A DNA stretch of 64,000 bases from Hymenopus coronatus. Its lineage: Eukaryota; Arthropoda; Insecta; Mantodea; Hymenopodidae. Each line of letters starts with the position of its first letter. Positions within the stretch are counted from its first letter, which is position 1. Below the pieces are notes generated by a model. The model was given only the letters and a program-made list of their open reading frames with translations. It was not told the origin of the DNA and searched no databases. The position numbers and the translations under genes were made by a program. The stretch lies in NCBI GenBank assembly GCA_030762935.1, contig CM060883.1:49665001-49729000 (forward strand), given 5' to 3'. Positions 1-13,000 of this stretch are shown piece by piece.

Positions 1-395
1 GAATGCAACAGATCAGATATTTTTATTTTGTAGAGTTAACGATTTCCGTGATAAATTAATTTCAGTTTTAAACTAGGCACTAAACTTTTCTCAAGCGGGA
101 AGCCAAATTTCATTTCCAAATGTTTTGTTTTACTCCCGGGCACACAAAAGAGAACCGAATTTCAATTGTTTAATATGAAGATGAGCTTTTAAAACTTTAG
201 ACTATCGCTTTATCCCAGTAAATTCCCATATTTCCCTTTTACTTACAAGTAAGTAATGAGACAAATTCTGCTAATGTTTATTTCGATTAGCACAATGTAG
301 TTAAAAGAAAAATCTTTTGTAACAACAGTGTGTGTGGAGAAATTTATATGAATACAACACATCAGATTTTTGTTATTTGTGTGGCCGCAGACTGA
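1..395 (+). repeat. R1 interspersed repeat, 3' part
   Basis: The stretch aligns by eye with the 3' portion of the R1 family, best seen at 14684-15557. Shared blocks are the 'ACTATCGCTTTA' region, 'AAGTAAGTAATGAGAC', 'TTCTGCTAATG' and the closing 'CACATCAGATTTTTG'. The window begins inside this copy, so its 5' end is not visible. Small ORFs here are chance readings of the repeat. Confidence 0.6.
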
Positions 396-551
396 ATTTT
401 CTTTTATTTGCCTAAACGCTGTTGTCATCCATTATTTTCGTGAAGCAGCCATCATGAACTTAGATATTCTTATGACAGACAAATTTATAAGCAACTTTAA
501 AAGCAATTTACCCATGCATGCAGACCACAGATACACTGATGAATTGAAATG

Positions 552-715
552 AAATAATTAGGAAAGGAAATTGGGAAGGAAACGTTCGAGGCATAATTTT
601 AGGACACTTTCACTGTATTTGTCTGTTATGAGGGAGATGAAATAATTGGGATGGAAATGTTCGAGGCATAATTTTAGGGTACTTTCCCTGCATTTGTCTG
701 TTGTGAGGAAAATCT
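552..715. repeat. Two-copy tandem duplication, ~80 bp unit
   Basis: Two adjacent, diverged units share 'GAAATAATT', 'CGAGGCATAATTTTAGG' and 'TTTGTCTGTT'. The first runs about 552-634, the second about 640-715. From 716 to 1264 nothing is recognised apart from a C homopolymer near 1006-1019. Confidence 0.6.
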
Positions 716-1264
716 GGGGAAAGCCTCAATCAGGTAGGAAGGCCTTGGCAAGAATCGCGGACCTCCTTGTTCACGAATCCATACAACGGCCTTGGCCACC
801 CGTGTCGGTGGGAATATATAGAGATCCACACATTCGCCCGAAAACAGTGAAATTCAACAGACCTGACATTATTTTTCATGAAACTTTAAGCTAATGAAGA
901 GTATGTTTAAATATGCACCTGCATTATACTGTGACTAAATGCCGTATATTTGAGTAATTTTAAATATTTTATTATTTCCCGATTTTATTGCAGAATCCTG
1001 CGACCCCCCCCCCCCCCCCAATGTATAACAAATCGGCGCCTGTGTTTCGAATACATTAATTTCAGTAAAAAGACCGTTTTCAGCATTGAGGTGAATCAAA
1101 AGTTGTTTTCGGCATTTTACTGAGGAAGAGAGAGATTTCTCATTTTGAAAATACTTTAACTGAAGCTCGCCCGCTAAGAAAACTCAGAAAAAAGGAAACA
1201 GTTGAAAAGAAAAACAAAATTACTAAATTTGCGTCCCAGGAGAGAAGGGTGGAAAGTCCGTTCC

Positions 1265-1440
1265 TGTGGTGTGGTGTAGCGTGTCTACCTCACATTCAAG
1301 AAGTTCCGAGTTCGAATCTCGGTTAGGATGAATTAGTCGGATCAGGTTTTTTCCTGGGGTTTCCATCATCACTAACATAGAAAACTAATGATTAGTAACT
1401 TTAAGCTTCATAGACCCTGGCTCATTCAAGCTTCATTTCA
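1265..1440 (+). mobile_element. tRNA-derived SINE (family B)
   Basis: An A-box-like 'TGGTGTAGCG' is followed about 40 bp later by the B-box-like 'GAGTTCGAATCTC', the spacing of an internal RNA polymerase III promoter. After it comes a 'GGTTTTTTCCTGGGGTTTCC' body typical of insect SINEs. A second copy with clear target duplications lies on the minus strand at 39625-39875. The 3' end runs into the LINE at about 1460 and its boundary is uncertain. Confidence 0.6.
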
Positions 1441-1464
1441 TTATCATCCGATATGACCTACTAG

Positions 1465-2292
1465 GTTAAAGAATTGGTCAAAAAGCACGAGGAAACCATT
1501 TTTAACCTCAGAAAAGAACTGGATTTTTTTAAAAAGGACTTTACAGGACGCGAACTTGCTCCTTTAGAAACTCTGGATTGTAAATCACCTGATTTTAAGG
1601 TGCCATCCAGACAAAATCTGAGGAGGAAACGGCGTTTCTCTGCCGATGACCGACATGATGTCAAACTGAGCAACAGATTCAGTGTTCTTGAAACTGTTGA
1701 CCAGTCCCCAAATTCTCCTGTGCAGGTTTTAGATGATAACTGCACTAAAAGCAAGGTTTTGTTGCTTGGGAGTAGCCATAGTAGGGGCATAGCATCCCTG
1801 CTAAAGGAGGATTTGGGAAGCAATTATGATGTAGTAGGCATAGTTAAACCTAGTGCTGGGCTCTCTCATGTCACCGAAGATCTGGTAAAACTGACTTCTG
1901 GTTTTACTAAGAGAGATCATTTAGTTATAGTGGGTGGGCCAGGAAATAACCTGGATAGAGATAGTAATTATTCATTTGAGAAAGATCTGTGTGACATAAG
2001 GGAATCCAGTAGCCATACCAGTGTGAAGTTTGTGGGGCTTTTCGATAAGCACGACAAGCAGCAGCTTCATAGGAGGGTGACGGAGATGAATCTGCAACTT
2101 GAGCGTGCCTTGTTGAGCCCTGCTGCCTCTCACATTGATATGATACATGTTAGCGGTATAGGCCGAGATGGTTACACATCTCATGGTTTACACCTCAATT
2201 CTAGAGGCAAAAGGCAGCTTTCGCAGCTAATTGCCGACAGAATTATAGGTAGAATTCCTGTTATGATATCTGATAGGGCTTTGTTAGGTTAA
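1465..2292 (+). pseudogene. LINE ORF1 with SGNH/GDSL-type esterase domain, 5' truncated
   Basis: The frame is open from 1465 to the TAA at 2290-2292, about 275 codons, with no obvious ATG near its start; the N-terminus is probably lost. A basic, charged segment comes first. The SGNH hydrolase blocks follow in order: 'LLLGSSHSRGI' (nucleophile Ser, about 1763-1795), 'VGGPGNN' (Gly and Asn blocks, about 1933-1953) and 'GRDGYTSHGLHLNSRG' (terminal Asp and His, about 2161-2208). ORF1 proteins of CR1/L2 elements commonly carry such a domain, often behind a PHD or zinc finger that is not seen here. The role is inferred to be RNA or lipid binding during retrotransposition. All catalytic-type residues appear to be kept although the neighbouring ORF2 is broken. 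Confidence 0.75.
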
Positions 2293-2399
2293 AGGAAATC
2301 CCCCAAAATGGTCATGAAATAACTCTAAAGTCAATTGAGATAAATAAAAGTTCACCAACAAAGAATTTTAGGAATACAGAAAATATCAGTAATTCTATT

Positions 2400-5297
2400 A
2401 AGATAAATAATAGCAGTAGCTCGTTGTGTATATTTCACCAAAATATTAGGGGTTTAAGAAACAAAGTTGATGAACTTTCTCTTAGTCTTGCTTCTAAAAA
2501 ATTACAGCCTCAAGTTTTATGCTTATATGAGCATCACTTAACAGAACAGGAATTCTTGCCAATTTCACTGCATGGGTACTCTTTAGGAGCACCATATTCA
2601 AGGAAAAATTAAAAAAAAGAAGGGGTTTGCATATTTGTAAGACACGATGTACCCTATAAAGTCATTAATCTAAACAAGTTTTGCTTTGAGCTAGACATAG
2701 AGATGTGCGCAGTTCAGCTAAACATAAATCAAGTAAATTTTGCAATAGTAGCTCTATATCGGTCCCCACTAGGTAACTATGAGTTATTCAAAAATCAGTT
2801 AGATGATTCCTTAAAGTTTATATTGAAACCGAAACGAGAAATGATAATTTGTGGTGACATAAATATTGATTATCTTATACCTAGTCTCCGAAAGGACCAA
2901 CTCAATTCTATATTTTTTACATACAACATGTCACACACAGTACATTTTCCTACAAGAATTCAGGGTAGCTCCTCTTCAGCAATAGATAACATATTCATTA
3001 ATATAGATAGAATTAAAACTTCAATAACATTACCATTTGCAAATGGCCTTTCAGATCATGAGGCACAAATATTTCTCATTAAAGAGATAAACTTAAAGTT
3101 AAAACCAATCTATAAATATTGTAGAACACGAAAAGTAGATGAAAGCTCCCTCACATTGTTTAAGTATGCCCTTCAACAAGAATCATGGACTGAAATCTAT
3201 GAAATAAATGGAGTAAATAACAAGTTCAATCATTTCCTACAACATTTCAACTCTCATTTTGTAGCATCCTTTCCAGTCAAATTTTGTAAAATATATAATC
3301 AGAAGGAAAATAACCCCTGGATTACAACAGGCATTAAAACTTCTTGCAAACATAAGCGAAAATTATACCAAGAATTGAAACATAATAAGTCCCCATACTT
3401 AGAATGTCACTACAAAAAGTACTGTAAAATTCTAAAAGAAACAATAAAAGCTGCTAAAATATTGCATTATAATAAAGAGATATCCAATTCTAACAATAAA
3501 ATAAAAACTATCTGGAATATAATAAAAAGGGAAACAGGTAAGAGTTTTCAAGAAAGCCCTTCAATTGCACTGAATTCCGGTAATAAAAAAATTGATGATC
3601 CTTAAAAGGTCGCAGATATTTTCAACAATTTCTTTTTGAATGTAACAGACAAATTAAAAATAAACTATGGATGTAAAGAATCAGCAATGAATTTTTTGAA
3701 AACTTCTTTTGTAAACAAAGTCCCTGAATTTACAGTAAAAATGACTACACCATTTGAAATAAAAAATATAATAAATTTGCTCAAGACCAAAAATTCCTCT
3801 GGATATGATGAAATATCAAATAAAATCCTAAAAGCATGTTCTGACCTAATATGCATTCCCCTTAGCTATTTATGTAACAAATTACTAAAGAGTGGAATAT
3901 TTCCTGACAGAATGAAGTACTCTATTGTCAAACCACTTTTTAAAAAAGGAAAACAAGATAATATATCAAATTATAGACCTATATCTCTCTTGTCTGTTTT
4001 CTCAAAAGTATTTGAGAAAGTAATGTTCAGTAGGCTCTATAATTACTTGGAAAAGAATAACTTATTTGCCAAAGAACAGTTTGGCTTTAGAAAAGGAGTA
4101 GCGACAGATAATGCAACCTGCAAGCTCCACATAAAGTGTTAACAGCGTTAAATGAAAAGGAACATGTCGGTGGAATCTTTTGCGACCTAGCGAAGGCTTT
4201 TGACTGTGTGAATCATGAGATTCTGATAGCTAAACTAAATTTCTATGGAATAAAGAATAACATATTAGATTGGTTCATTTCGTACCTAGAGAAGAGAAAA
4301 CAAAGGGTCGAAATTAATAACTCCAATGGGTATCAAAATAGTGCCTCAGAATGGAAGTCAGTAAAACACGGTGTTCCCCAGGGATCAATCTTAGGGCCTC
4401 TTTTTCTTGGTTTACATAAATGACCTCCCATTATACATTAACAGTTTTGCAAGTATTTATTTATTCGCAGATGACACTAGTGTTCTAGTAACAAGTAAAA
4501 TTTTCAATGAATGCGTAGTTAAATTAAACTATGTTCTAAATTGTATGTCAAATTGGTTCAAAGCAAACAAACTCTCAGTAAACCTTGAAAAAATAAAAAC
4601 AATTAAATTTATAACTACTCGCTCACCACAAACGCACATAGAAATAGGAATTAATGATACATTGTTAGAACAGCTAAATGGAGTCAAATTTCTTGGCCTT
4701 CAGGTAGATAAGCATTTGGACTGGAAGTCACATATTAGCTACATCACACCTAAACTTAGCTCAGCATGTAATGCTCTGCGTGCACTGGTTAAATTTCACT
4801 CAATCGATACACTTAAGTTGGTGTATTTTGCCTACTTTAACTCCTTCATCGAGTATGGAATAATATTCTGGGGTAATTAAGTAGATAGTAAATGCATATT
4901 CCGGATACAGAAGAAAGCTATACGAATAATCTGTAATGCTTATAGTAGACAGTCATACAAAGAGCTATTTAAAAAATTGGGCATATTCGCTTTACCTTGT
5001 GTTTATATATTATCCATTTTAAAATTCTATGCAGTTAATCGACATAGTTTTATAACAAACATGGAAATTCATAACATTAATACTAGATAAAAGGGATTGA
5101 TTCATCGTCCCAATGCCAATCTTCGTTGCTTTCAGAAAGGTGTATATTATGAAACAATCAAGATATTTAATGCTCTCCCCAGTAATCTCAAAGAAAATTT
5201 TGGGAATTTCAGGGCTTTTAAGGCCTCTCTTAAGGAGTACATTTGCAATAAATCATTTTACTCTGTAGATGAATATTTAAGTGACAAATCTGTCTGA
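2400..5297 (+). pseudogene. LINE ORF2: endonuclease-reverse transcriptase, broken
   Basis: The apurinic-type endonuclease starts at 'CIFHQNIRGLRNKVDEL' (about 2427) and includes 'MIICGDINIDYL' (about 2840) and 'LSDHEAQIFL' (about 3050). The RT follows: 'YRPISLLSVFSKVFEKVM' (about 3973), 'QFGFRKG' (about 4078), 'FCDLAKAFDCVNHEIL' (about 4179), 'HGVPQGSILGPLFL' (about 4369) and the catalytic FADD at 4464-4475. In-frame stops lie at 2610, 3603, 4878 and 5088. The frame shifts near 4135 and shifts back near 4405, so this element is an inactive fossil although the RT core residues are still readable. No RNase H domain follows. The C-terminal part contains 'FRIQKKAIRIICN', usual in this LINE group. 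Confidence 0.85.
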
Positions 5298-5925
5298 CAA
5301 TACCGTTAATAATCATTGTATTTATAAATATTACAATGTATTGCATTTTGTGTATATTAGTGTGTGTGTTTTATATTAAAATTAAACTGATTTATACTTT
5401 GACTTGCACGAATGTGTCATATGAATTTATTTTAGTATTTAGCAATGACACAAGGTCTGTAAAGCCTGATGTTTTCATATTTTACACTCTAGTACATAAT
5501 TGTAAATCTTTGCATTGGAAATTATATAACATATTTGTAAATATGTATTGTAATTTGTTGACATTTATGAAGAGTACATAATACAATAATCATGTTTTAG
5601 TTTATATAATTGCTACTAGTAACTATTATATCAATAATTTGAAAACTATCATCTGACATAACATTAGTTTTACATATAATGAAATTATATTTATTTATAC
5701 ATTTTAACACTATATTTTGATACTCTTTGTTTTCATGTGCATGCAAAAAAAAAAAAAAAAAAGTATTCTGTTGTTTTTGTAACCTATGCTATTAGCACTA
5801 GAGCTTTATACATTTTCTTTCATAATATATAGTATATAAACACATGTATATGCCTTGACAAGTTCTATGTTGAATGGCTTTCCGGCCTAAACGAACCTAC
5901 AGAATGCTTTCTAATCTAATCTAAG

Positions 5926-6805
5926 ACTCCCCCCCCCCCAAGGTGGAATTTCAATTCCCTTGATTTTGCAGAGGTGACCTAACATAGTGTCAAATGTGAA
6001 TTTAAGTACAGAAACTGGTTATTTCCTATTAAATTTAACTTAAAGCATTTCCAATTACGATTTTTATCTTTGATATTCATTGCTTTAATTTATGCTATTA
6101 TCATTTGTGTTTTTATATTTAATATTTATTCCTTTGATTTAAACTATTGCCAGTTGTGATTTTTCAGCAAGACAAGCTTGTTCCTCGATTTACTAATTGT
6201 TACTTAAAAGCTACAATTTCATTTCTTCGAGTATCTGAGTGGTTACCGCCTTGCTAATATCTATCCGAGATTAAAAATGTTGGAACTGCCTCTGGTTTTG
6301 GAAATGAGAATACTCAGCACAGATTAACAGATGCTTACAAGGTCATAAGGAGGAAGTGACAAACAAATGGGTAGAGGAGTTTTTTGCTGTCAAAACACTC
6401 CAAAATGGAATATGACGTGATAACTAAGCAGTTCAACATGTTGGCAGTCCTGGACTGAACAAAAGACGAAGGGGAACAGTTTAATGCTTGGCATGACGTC
6501 ATCAATAATTTGTTGGTGGGTGTTGGATAATGTTTACGATATAAATTGATTTCAATTAGCTGATAATACATAAATGAGGGCAATATTGTAAGTTATCGTG
6601 CCATTTGCCATTATAGTGCCATTGCCCTGTGGTGGAAAAACAGTTACGTAGATATGTTAAGTAAAGATAGGTTAGGCTGCAATTAATCAAATTAAGAAAT
6701 GCCTGTAACATAAATAGTTTCGTATCCCCATTAAAGTTTTCTGTTTAAACAGTGCAGGAATATTAAATTGAAATTAGTAAACTTATAAAATTGATTGTTT
6801 TTCAG
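5926..6805. other. Stretch upstream of arfaptin coding exon 1, no gene seen
   Basis: A C-rich homopolymer at about 5929-5939 follows the LINE tail. The rest is AT-rich with no convincing coding frame, repeat or promoter motif. It is probably intron sequence, since an intron ends at 6805. Confidence 0.5.
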
Positions 6806-6826
6806 ATATTTTTGCTGTAAATATCC
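6806..6826 (+). other. Arfaptin 5' UTR segment after a splice acceptor
   Basis: A pyrimidine tract ending in 'TTTTTCAG' (6798-6805) precedes 21 bases that lead to the start codon. An in-frame TAA (6818-6820) lies just upstream of the ATG at 6827, which supports that ATG as the start and this segment as 5' UTR. The donor exon is not located. Confidence 0.6.
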
Positions 6827-7022
6827 ATGTCTCAGCCAGTGATTACAGCCAACCAGGTGCACGAAAGCCCTGTGATGGAACGAAATATTCATGAAATGTT
6901 GAAGGATACCCCCGCAATGAATGACAGCAATAGCGCTGTTCATTCAGGTACAGCTCCACCAACACCTCATGTTGGAAGTTATGAGTCCCATCCAACCTCA
7001 CTCCCTTTAACATCAACTACAG
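6827..7022 (+). CDS. Arfip: Arfaptin coding exon 1 (residues 1-65)
   Basis: ATG at 6827 follows an in-frame stop within the exon. It encodes the variable N-terminus, rich in Pro, Ser and Thr ('[20 protein letters not shown]'), presumably disordered. The donor ACAG|GTAAGG leaves one base, so the exon ends in phase 1 and codon 66 is completed in exon 2. The N-terminus is poorly conserved in the family, so this exon rests on frame, splice site and position more than on similarity. Confidence 0.85.
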
Positions 7023-10000
7023 GTAAGGGATTACGAAATACATTTTGGTCTTTTTGCTTCCCGAAATCTGTTTTCATTTCGTATTTTATTTTCCTTCATC
7101 ATTTAGCATTTATGCTAGCTGTATTGCATTCTTATGAAAACGTAGCAGAGAAATTTATGATTGAAATGCAGTTTTGGGTGTAATCAAACCAATAGTAACA
7201 AAACAACACGAAAAATGTTGTTCCTTAGTATACAAATGAACTCAAATGCAGCTTTATGTGACCTTTTTTTCGTCTTATTTTAATTGTTTTCCTGTATTTA
7301 AAAACAGAAACTGGATGTCTCTTGAAGATAGGTTTTAATCATTGAAACACTGCAGGGAGTTTTTAATCATTGAAAGGGTAATCTCTGATACTTTTCGCAC
7401 TTTTTGGTAGAAACTTCACAGCTGTTTTCCACCTGTGTCATATACTCAAGTTGAGCTGGCAACTTATAAATATCACAGGGCAGCTGCCAGTATACCAGTT
7501 CCTAAGTCGCAATGCATAACCGAGGGAAGTTTTCCTGTCTAATTGAGCCAGGCAGTGGCACAACACTTAGCATAAGGCTGTTTTGATATGTGAAGTTGAA
7601 CAAGAATAGAGGGAAAACATAAGCAGTATCACAACTATTTCCACTTCCTTATTAACACTTAAAATTAACCAAATAATTGAAATTCAGTAATACAAATTCC
7701 TGTATTAATTCAATCGCAACTTTTCATACTAGTGGAAAGTCTTTCACTGCTTCTAACAGTGTGTAGTCTTTCACCCTTAGAGAAAGTGCACTTAAACGTA
7801 TATTCAGTGAGATAACATGGAAAGTGGCCCTTTCTTCGTCCTAACATGGGATTGAGTATTTGTAAACTCTCCATTTGCTCTAATGTGTTGGTGTGGATTG
7901 AGAGTTCCCACCCTGCCAATCTTTGTCCATATTAACAAATATTGCCCAGATATATTTCATTAATTATGCCTTGCTGTTTATCAACTGCAGCAGGTGCTCT
8001 AAGCTCTCCATGCTCACATAATCACTGAAAAAGGTAGACATAGAATTTTGTAGCCTCTGCAATACATTTTCTTAACTTTACTGCTTCAAAAATGGCAAAC
8101 CACAAATACCCAGGAATGGAACATTAGCTTGCACACTACTTACACAGTATTAGCTCTACAGTTGGAAGATCCTACTAGTGAAAGGAATAATACGAAGCCC
8201 AAACTTTGTTAATCTAGCAGATTCATATCTTTATTTTGGGTTGGCAACTGATTAACTGATTTTGATTACAAGGGGGTAAATGGGCCTTATCCCCACCCCC
8301 GGACTGAAGCCTCTGTGGCTTATTATACCTTATTCCCTGGTTACCCTAATAATTGAGCTTTTTACCCTTAAAAAGGTGTACTAATCCTCTTATTAGTTTA
8401 TTGTGTGATACAATATCTTCCTTTTGGTTTGTATGCCCAAAGGTTATGTATCTTTTATTTGCTGATGCATTGCATTTGAAAGTCAAATGAGGCCGTTTCC
8501 TCATGCTTCATTGCATGTTTTACACTTAGGTTCACTATTTTGTTCACACTATTTTGTGTAGGTGCTCCCTAAAATGATCATGGCCAATCATTAATCCTAT
8601 TACAAGTCTTGCCTGATTCCTACTTAGTTTTAGGAATTCAGTTGTTCTTTTCTTACATGGTTCCTTCATCATAAGTGTACCATGTGTCTGTGCCAGAGTT
8701 TTCCTCCAGTGTTTGGTATTCTGATCTTTAGTCCATTTTTGCAATACCTTTTTAACCATTGATTTGATTATCCCTAATACAGGTTCAGGCCCTATAAAAG
8801 GTGTGTTTGATCCTTTCCTGGCAAGTCTGTTGGCCCTCTCATTGCTTTCAATACCAGAATGTCCTCGTACCCATGCCAGGATGATCCAATTTTCCTTAAT
8901 ACCTCCTGCAACCAACTTTAATTTTGATTGATTAGCTTGTTTAGCTTTTAGGACTGTCAGGGTAAATGCAGATGGTTTTATTAGCATATCCCCTCTGCAG
9001 ATTCTCCTCCAGGCAGGTTCTAATGCCATACAGTTCTGCCTGAAAAACTGTAGCATAAACCCCTAGAGGAAAAATCTCTCCAGTTCTGGTTTCATGCCTC
9101 TGTGTCTTTGACCATCCTAAAACCTGTACCTCACAAGTCCACGAATTGTCCATAGGGATAGTCTCCTTTCCATTCTTCGTCTTGGCCTCCAATAATTAAC
9201 TTGAAGGGTCCATATCAAAATTATAATTGGGTTATGTGCAGTTCCCAGGCATCCACATGATTGGAATTGATTGTACACTGTCCAGAACCTCAGTATGGCT
9301 TCCTGGAGGCATATGTTGTATCTATTCACCACGCTGTACCAGTCTATGAGCTCCTGCTATGGCCCTCTCTAATAACCATATATCAAGAGAAGGTATATTG
9401 AGCAGGACTTCATTCCGCAGTAGGGGTATTGCTAAATGCCCCAATCACTGCAAGGCAGGCTAATCTGTGCACTCTATCAAGGGCATTTTAGCCGTTGTTG
9501 ACCCACTTTTTCCACCATATAGTTACCCCATAACTAATTATGGGTCTTATTATTGAGTAAATCCAGTGCCTCACTGTGGGTGTTAATCCCCATGTTCTGC
9601 CATATGTTCTTTGAATGCACATTAGCCCTTGTGTACACATTCTTGAGGTGGGGAGACCAAGTCAAGTGCGTTCCCTAGATCTTTGACTTCCTTCTCCAAT
9701 TTAATCTCCTTTGCATGAAGTTTTATTTTCCAAAAGGTATTTTGGATTTTCCTTTTTGTGAAAGATAAGAGTACAGTCTTTTCAAAATTAATAGTTAGGC
9801 TGTGTTCATGACATCACTTCACCACTTGTAAAAGTGCAGATTGTGCTAGTGTCTGAATGGCCTCTTCAAATCTGCCAAGGATAAGTATGACCACATCATT
9901 TGCATATCCCTGACAGTATTCCTGTTTAATGTTTGAATTAGGTCGTCCACAACCAGGTTCCACAGTATCGGGGATATAACACCTCCCCGTGGGCATCCCC

Positions 10001-13000
10001 TGCTTGCTTCTGCTGTTACCCTTTCCACAAACGTAGATGCTTCTATGTTTCAGTCCTCCAGCATGGTTCTTATGCACCTACATAGTGTTTCTTTTATCCC
10101 ATGCTTTCTTATGCATCTATCATTGATTTGCAGGGAGTATTTATAAAGCTCCCTTAATATCAAGGAAGATTCCCAAACACTACACCTACAGAAATAATGG
10201 TGCATTGTTCCCTAGTATACCGACAGAAGAATTATTGCAACTCCTAGAATATTGGTTAAAAACAACGGGGTACCCAGTGCACAAACAGAAGACTATGTAA
10301 AGCTAACAAAGCTATGCTTGGAGCAAAACTTAATTCTCTTTTCAAGCTAAAAATCATCAAACAAACCACTGGACTAACCTTGGTCAATCTTCTATCATCA
10401 TTCTTAGTAGAATTATACACGAGTCATTTTGAATACCAAATCACAAAGAGCTTCCCACAACTGTTCAAAACCTGGTATGGATATGTAAACAATATTTTTG
10501 CCATAGTTCCGATAAAACTTGCAGAATATACCCTAAAATTGCTAAATTTACAAAAAATATCCATAAAATTCACTATGGAAAAAAAAAAAAAAAAAAAAGG
10601 ATGGTTACCTTATCTGGGTATAAAAATCATTAGAAACCACAATAAACCTTTGAGCATCTTCAGAAAATCTATGAACACAGAAAACTACATAAAAACAGTA
10701 GCATCAACCCTATAGCACACAAACAGCCTCCTACATTGCATAATGTATCGATTGGTACATCTACCTCTGGAAAATGATTAATATGAAAAAGAATACCAAC
10801 ACATCATACAACTAGCCATCAAAAATGGCTATCAAATATCCCTAATAGATAAGAAGGCCAAGAAATTTGAAAGACAGAAAAATATTTGGGTAAAAAAAAA
10901 AAAAACAAAACAAAAAAAAAAACACTTCAAAATCCACAAGAACCACAAACATACATACAGAAAGTTCACCTACCGCCCCTGGGCACACCAAAAATTCCAA
11001 AAAAATCTTCAAAAACACATCAGCTTAGCTGCTCAGAATCAACACAATATGCAAAAACTGCTGTGCAACAAAACAAAAGACTATTCTTAGAACAAAGTTA
11101 GCGGGACTATACCAAATATATTGCAACAACTATAATCTAATATACATAGGCAGAACCAAAAGAAATCTGGAAACAAGATCAAAGAACATCTGAAGATGTT
11201 TTTATACCAGAAACAAGTCGAAATATCAGCAGTAGTACATCATTTCTGGACCTCAAATCACGACTTCACACCCAGGATAAAGCTGTTGAAACCAATAAAA
11301 AAAAGAAAATAAATAAATAAAAAAAAAACAGCTACAAATTAGAAACTTGGAAGAAAATACATATACAAAATTCTGTTGTGTTACATTCACATGACTTTCT
11401 CTACATCTCTGTAACAAATTATTATAGAAAGCTTATTCTTCTATCTACTTCATGTTAATTGAGATAAACATTAGCAAAAACAGTCTTATTACTTAGTTCT
11501 TTATTAAGTAGAAGGAAAATAAGGGATTACACTAGGCTAAACCGTCAATCAAATGTTTTAAAATGTGGTTGCCATGGGATTTAAATGTTTCATTGCGTGG
11601 GCAGGAGTTGACAAGTTCTCGCATGAGAAAAGTGTAAATATTTTAAAACTGAAACCGATAACAAAGAATATCTCAAAAATGTTCAGCTCTATGAAAAAAA
11701 ATGTATATGACATAAATTGTGTGTTTTAATAAGATCTGTATCTTTTGCATAGTTAGTTTTTGTCTATCTCTTACGGTTTACTAGTTATGCAAAATTCAAA
11801 AAACTTCATCTAGAATAAAGAGGTCTTCACAGGCTATTCCCAGGAAATTCAAGATAAGCATTTATTTGTCATGTAAATATCTTATATATATACAAGATTT
11901 TAATCAACATCATTAGAGCCATTTTTGAGAAAAACAAAATTTTCGAAATTTTTTCCATGTAAAGACAGTTGGGATGGGAGATTTTTTTTTAAAATCTTTG
12001 TGTCTCATCCTTGGAAGAACTTAAATACCAAGTTTGGTATTTAACAGACTTTCTGTTTTTGAGCTATGCTGTCCACAAACACACACAGACAAACAGACAC
12101 ACACATGGACAGTTTTCTAAAAATGCTTTTTTTTTTGTATTCAGGAGCTCTCAAAACACATATTTCTGGTAAAATCTAGGTATCTAATTTTTGGGTGCAT
12201 TACAATACCTTCTCTATATACTAAGTACGTAGTATGTGTAGAGAAAGTAAAAACACAAAGCTCACGTAATGAATTTTGAATTACCACTGCCAACCACCCT
12301 TGGGAGATTCATCACCCCATCACCAGAGAGCACCAGCAATCTACAGCTTTGCCCAGACAGGAAACAAAAGTGGCATGATCAGCTGAAAAATTGTTGAAAA
12401 TGAGAACAATACCATGTTCCCGAAATGTATCCACGTAAGTGTTTTTTCAGTGATGTAGTGTTACTGATTCCCAACTCAATAAGGGATTCGCAAAGCTGTT
12501 TGTATTGTATTTAACACCCTCTCTACCTTCTGCACTAGATGGTGGAGGGCTGTCTCACATGATTTACATGGTTGATAGACATACTGGCTTTTACTTGGCA
12601 ACTCTACTCTGCATATGATTAACAGACAACATGGTATGCATTTCTCATTCTTGCAGTCATACCATCCATAAAGTAATAAGTGCTTTTTCTATTTGGTGAG
12701 TGGCTAATAGGACTATGAGACTTACAGAACTATTTACAACTAAATCCTACAGTATTTTCATGCTTCCAATTTCATTTGCTTAACATGTTCAAAGCATAGG
12801 AAGTATAGGAGAAATTCCCATTGAAACACTGCAAGAGTATAGAAAAAGAGTAAAATGGAAATGGTGTGTTATTTATGGACGCTCTTTAACTGCTATGGTT
12901 CTCAGCATCCCATTCTATACTGGGTGTGAAGGACAGCTTAATTTTGCTCAGAGGCCTCTCTATCAGACTTGAGGTTCTTTTACATGCCGTAAATCTACGA

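Larger units (their letters stand above)
1462..5925 (+). mobile_element. CR1/L2-like non-LTR retrotransposon (LINE)
   Basis: A nearly full-length but inactive LINE: an esterase-type ORF1, then an endonuclease plus reverse transcriptase ORF2, a long AT-rich 3' UTR (5298-5905) and a short 3' tandem tail, 'CTAATCTAATCTAA' at 5911-5924. This tail type, the SGNH-like ORF1 and the lack of RNase H fit the CR1/L2 group, although the clade is inferred from motifs only. The 5' end is truncated: the ORF1 frame is open only from after a TAG at 1462. ORF2 has at least four in-frame stops and two compensating frameshifts. It lies upstream of arfaptin in the same orientation. Confidence 0.85.

Noticed and set aside
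6827..7183. Single-exon reading continuing past 7022
   Set aside because: A consensus donor lies at 7023 and the next exon continues the arfaptin frame; codons after 7022 are hydrophobic intron sequence.
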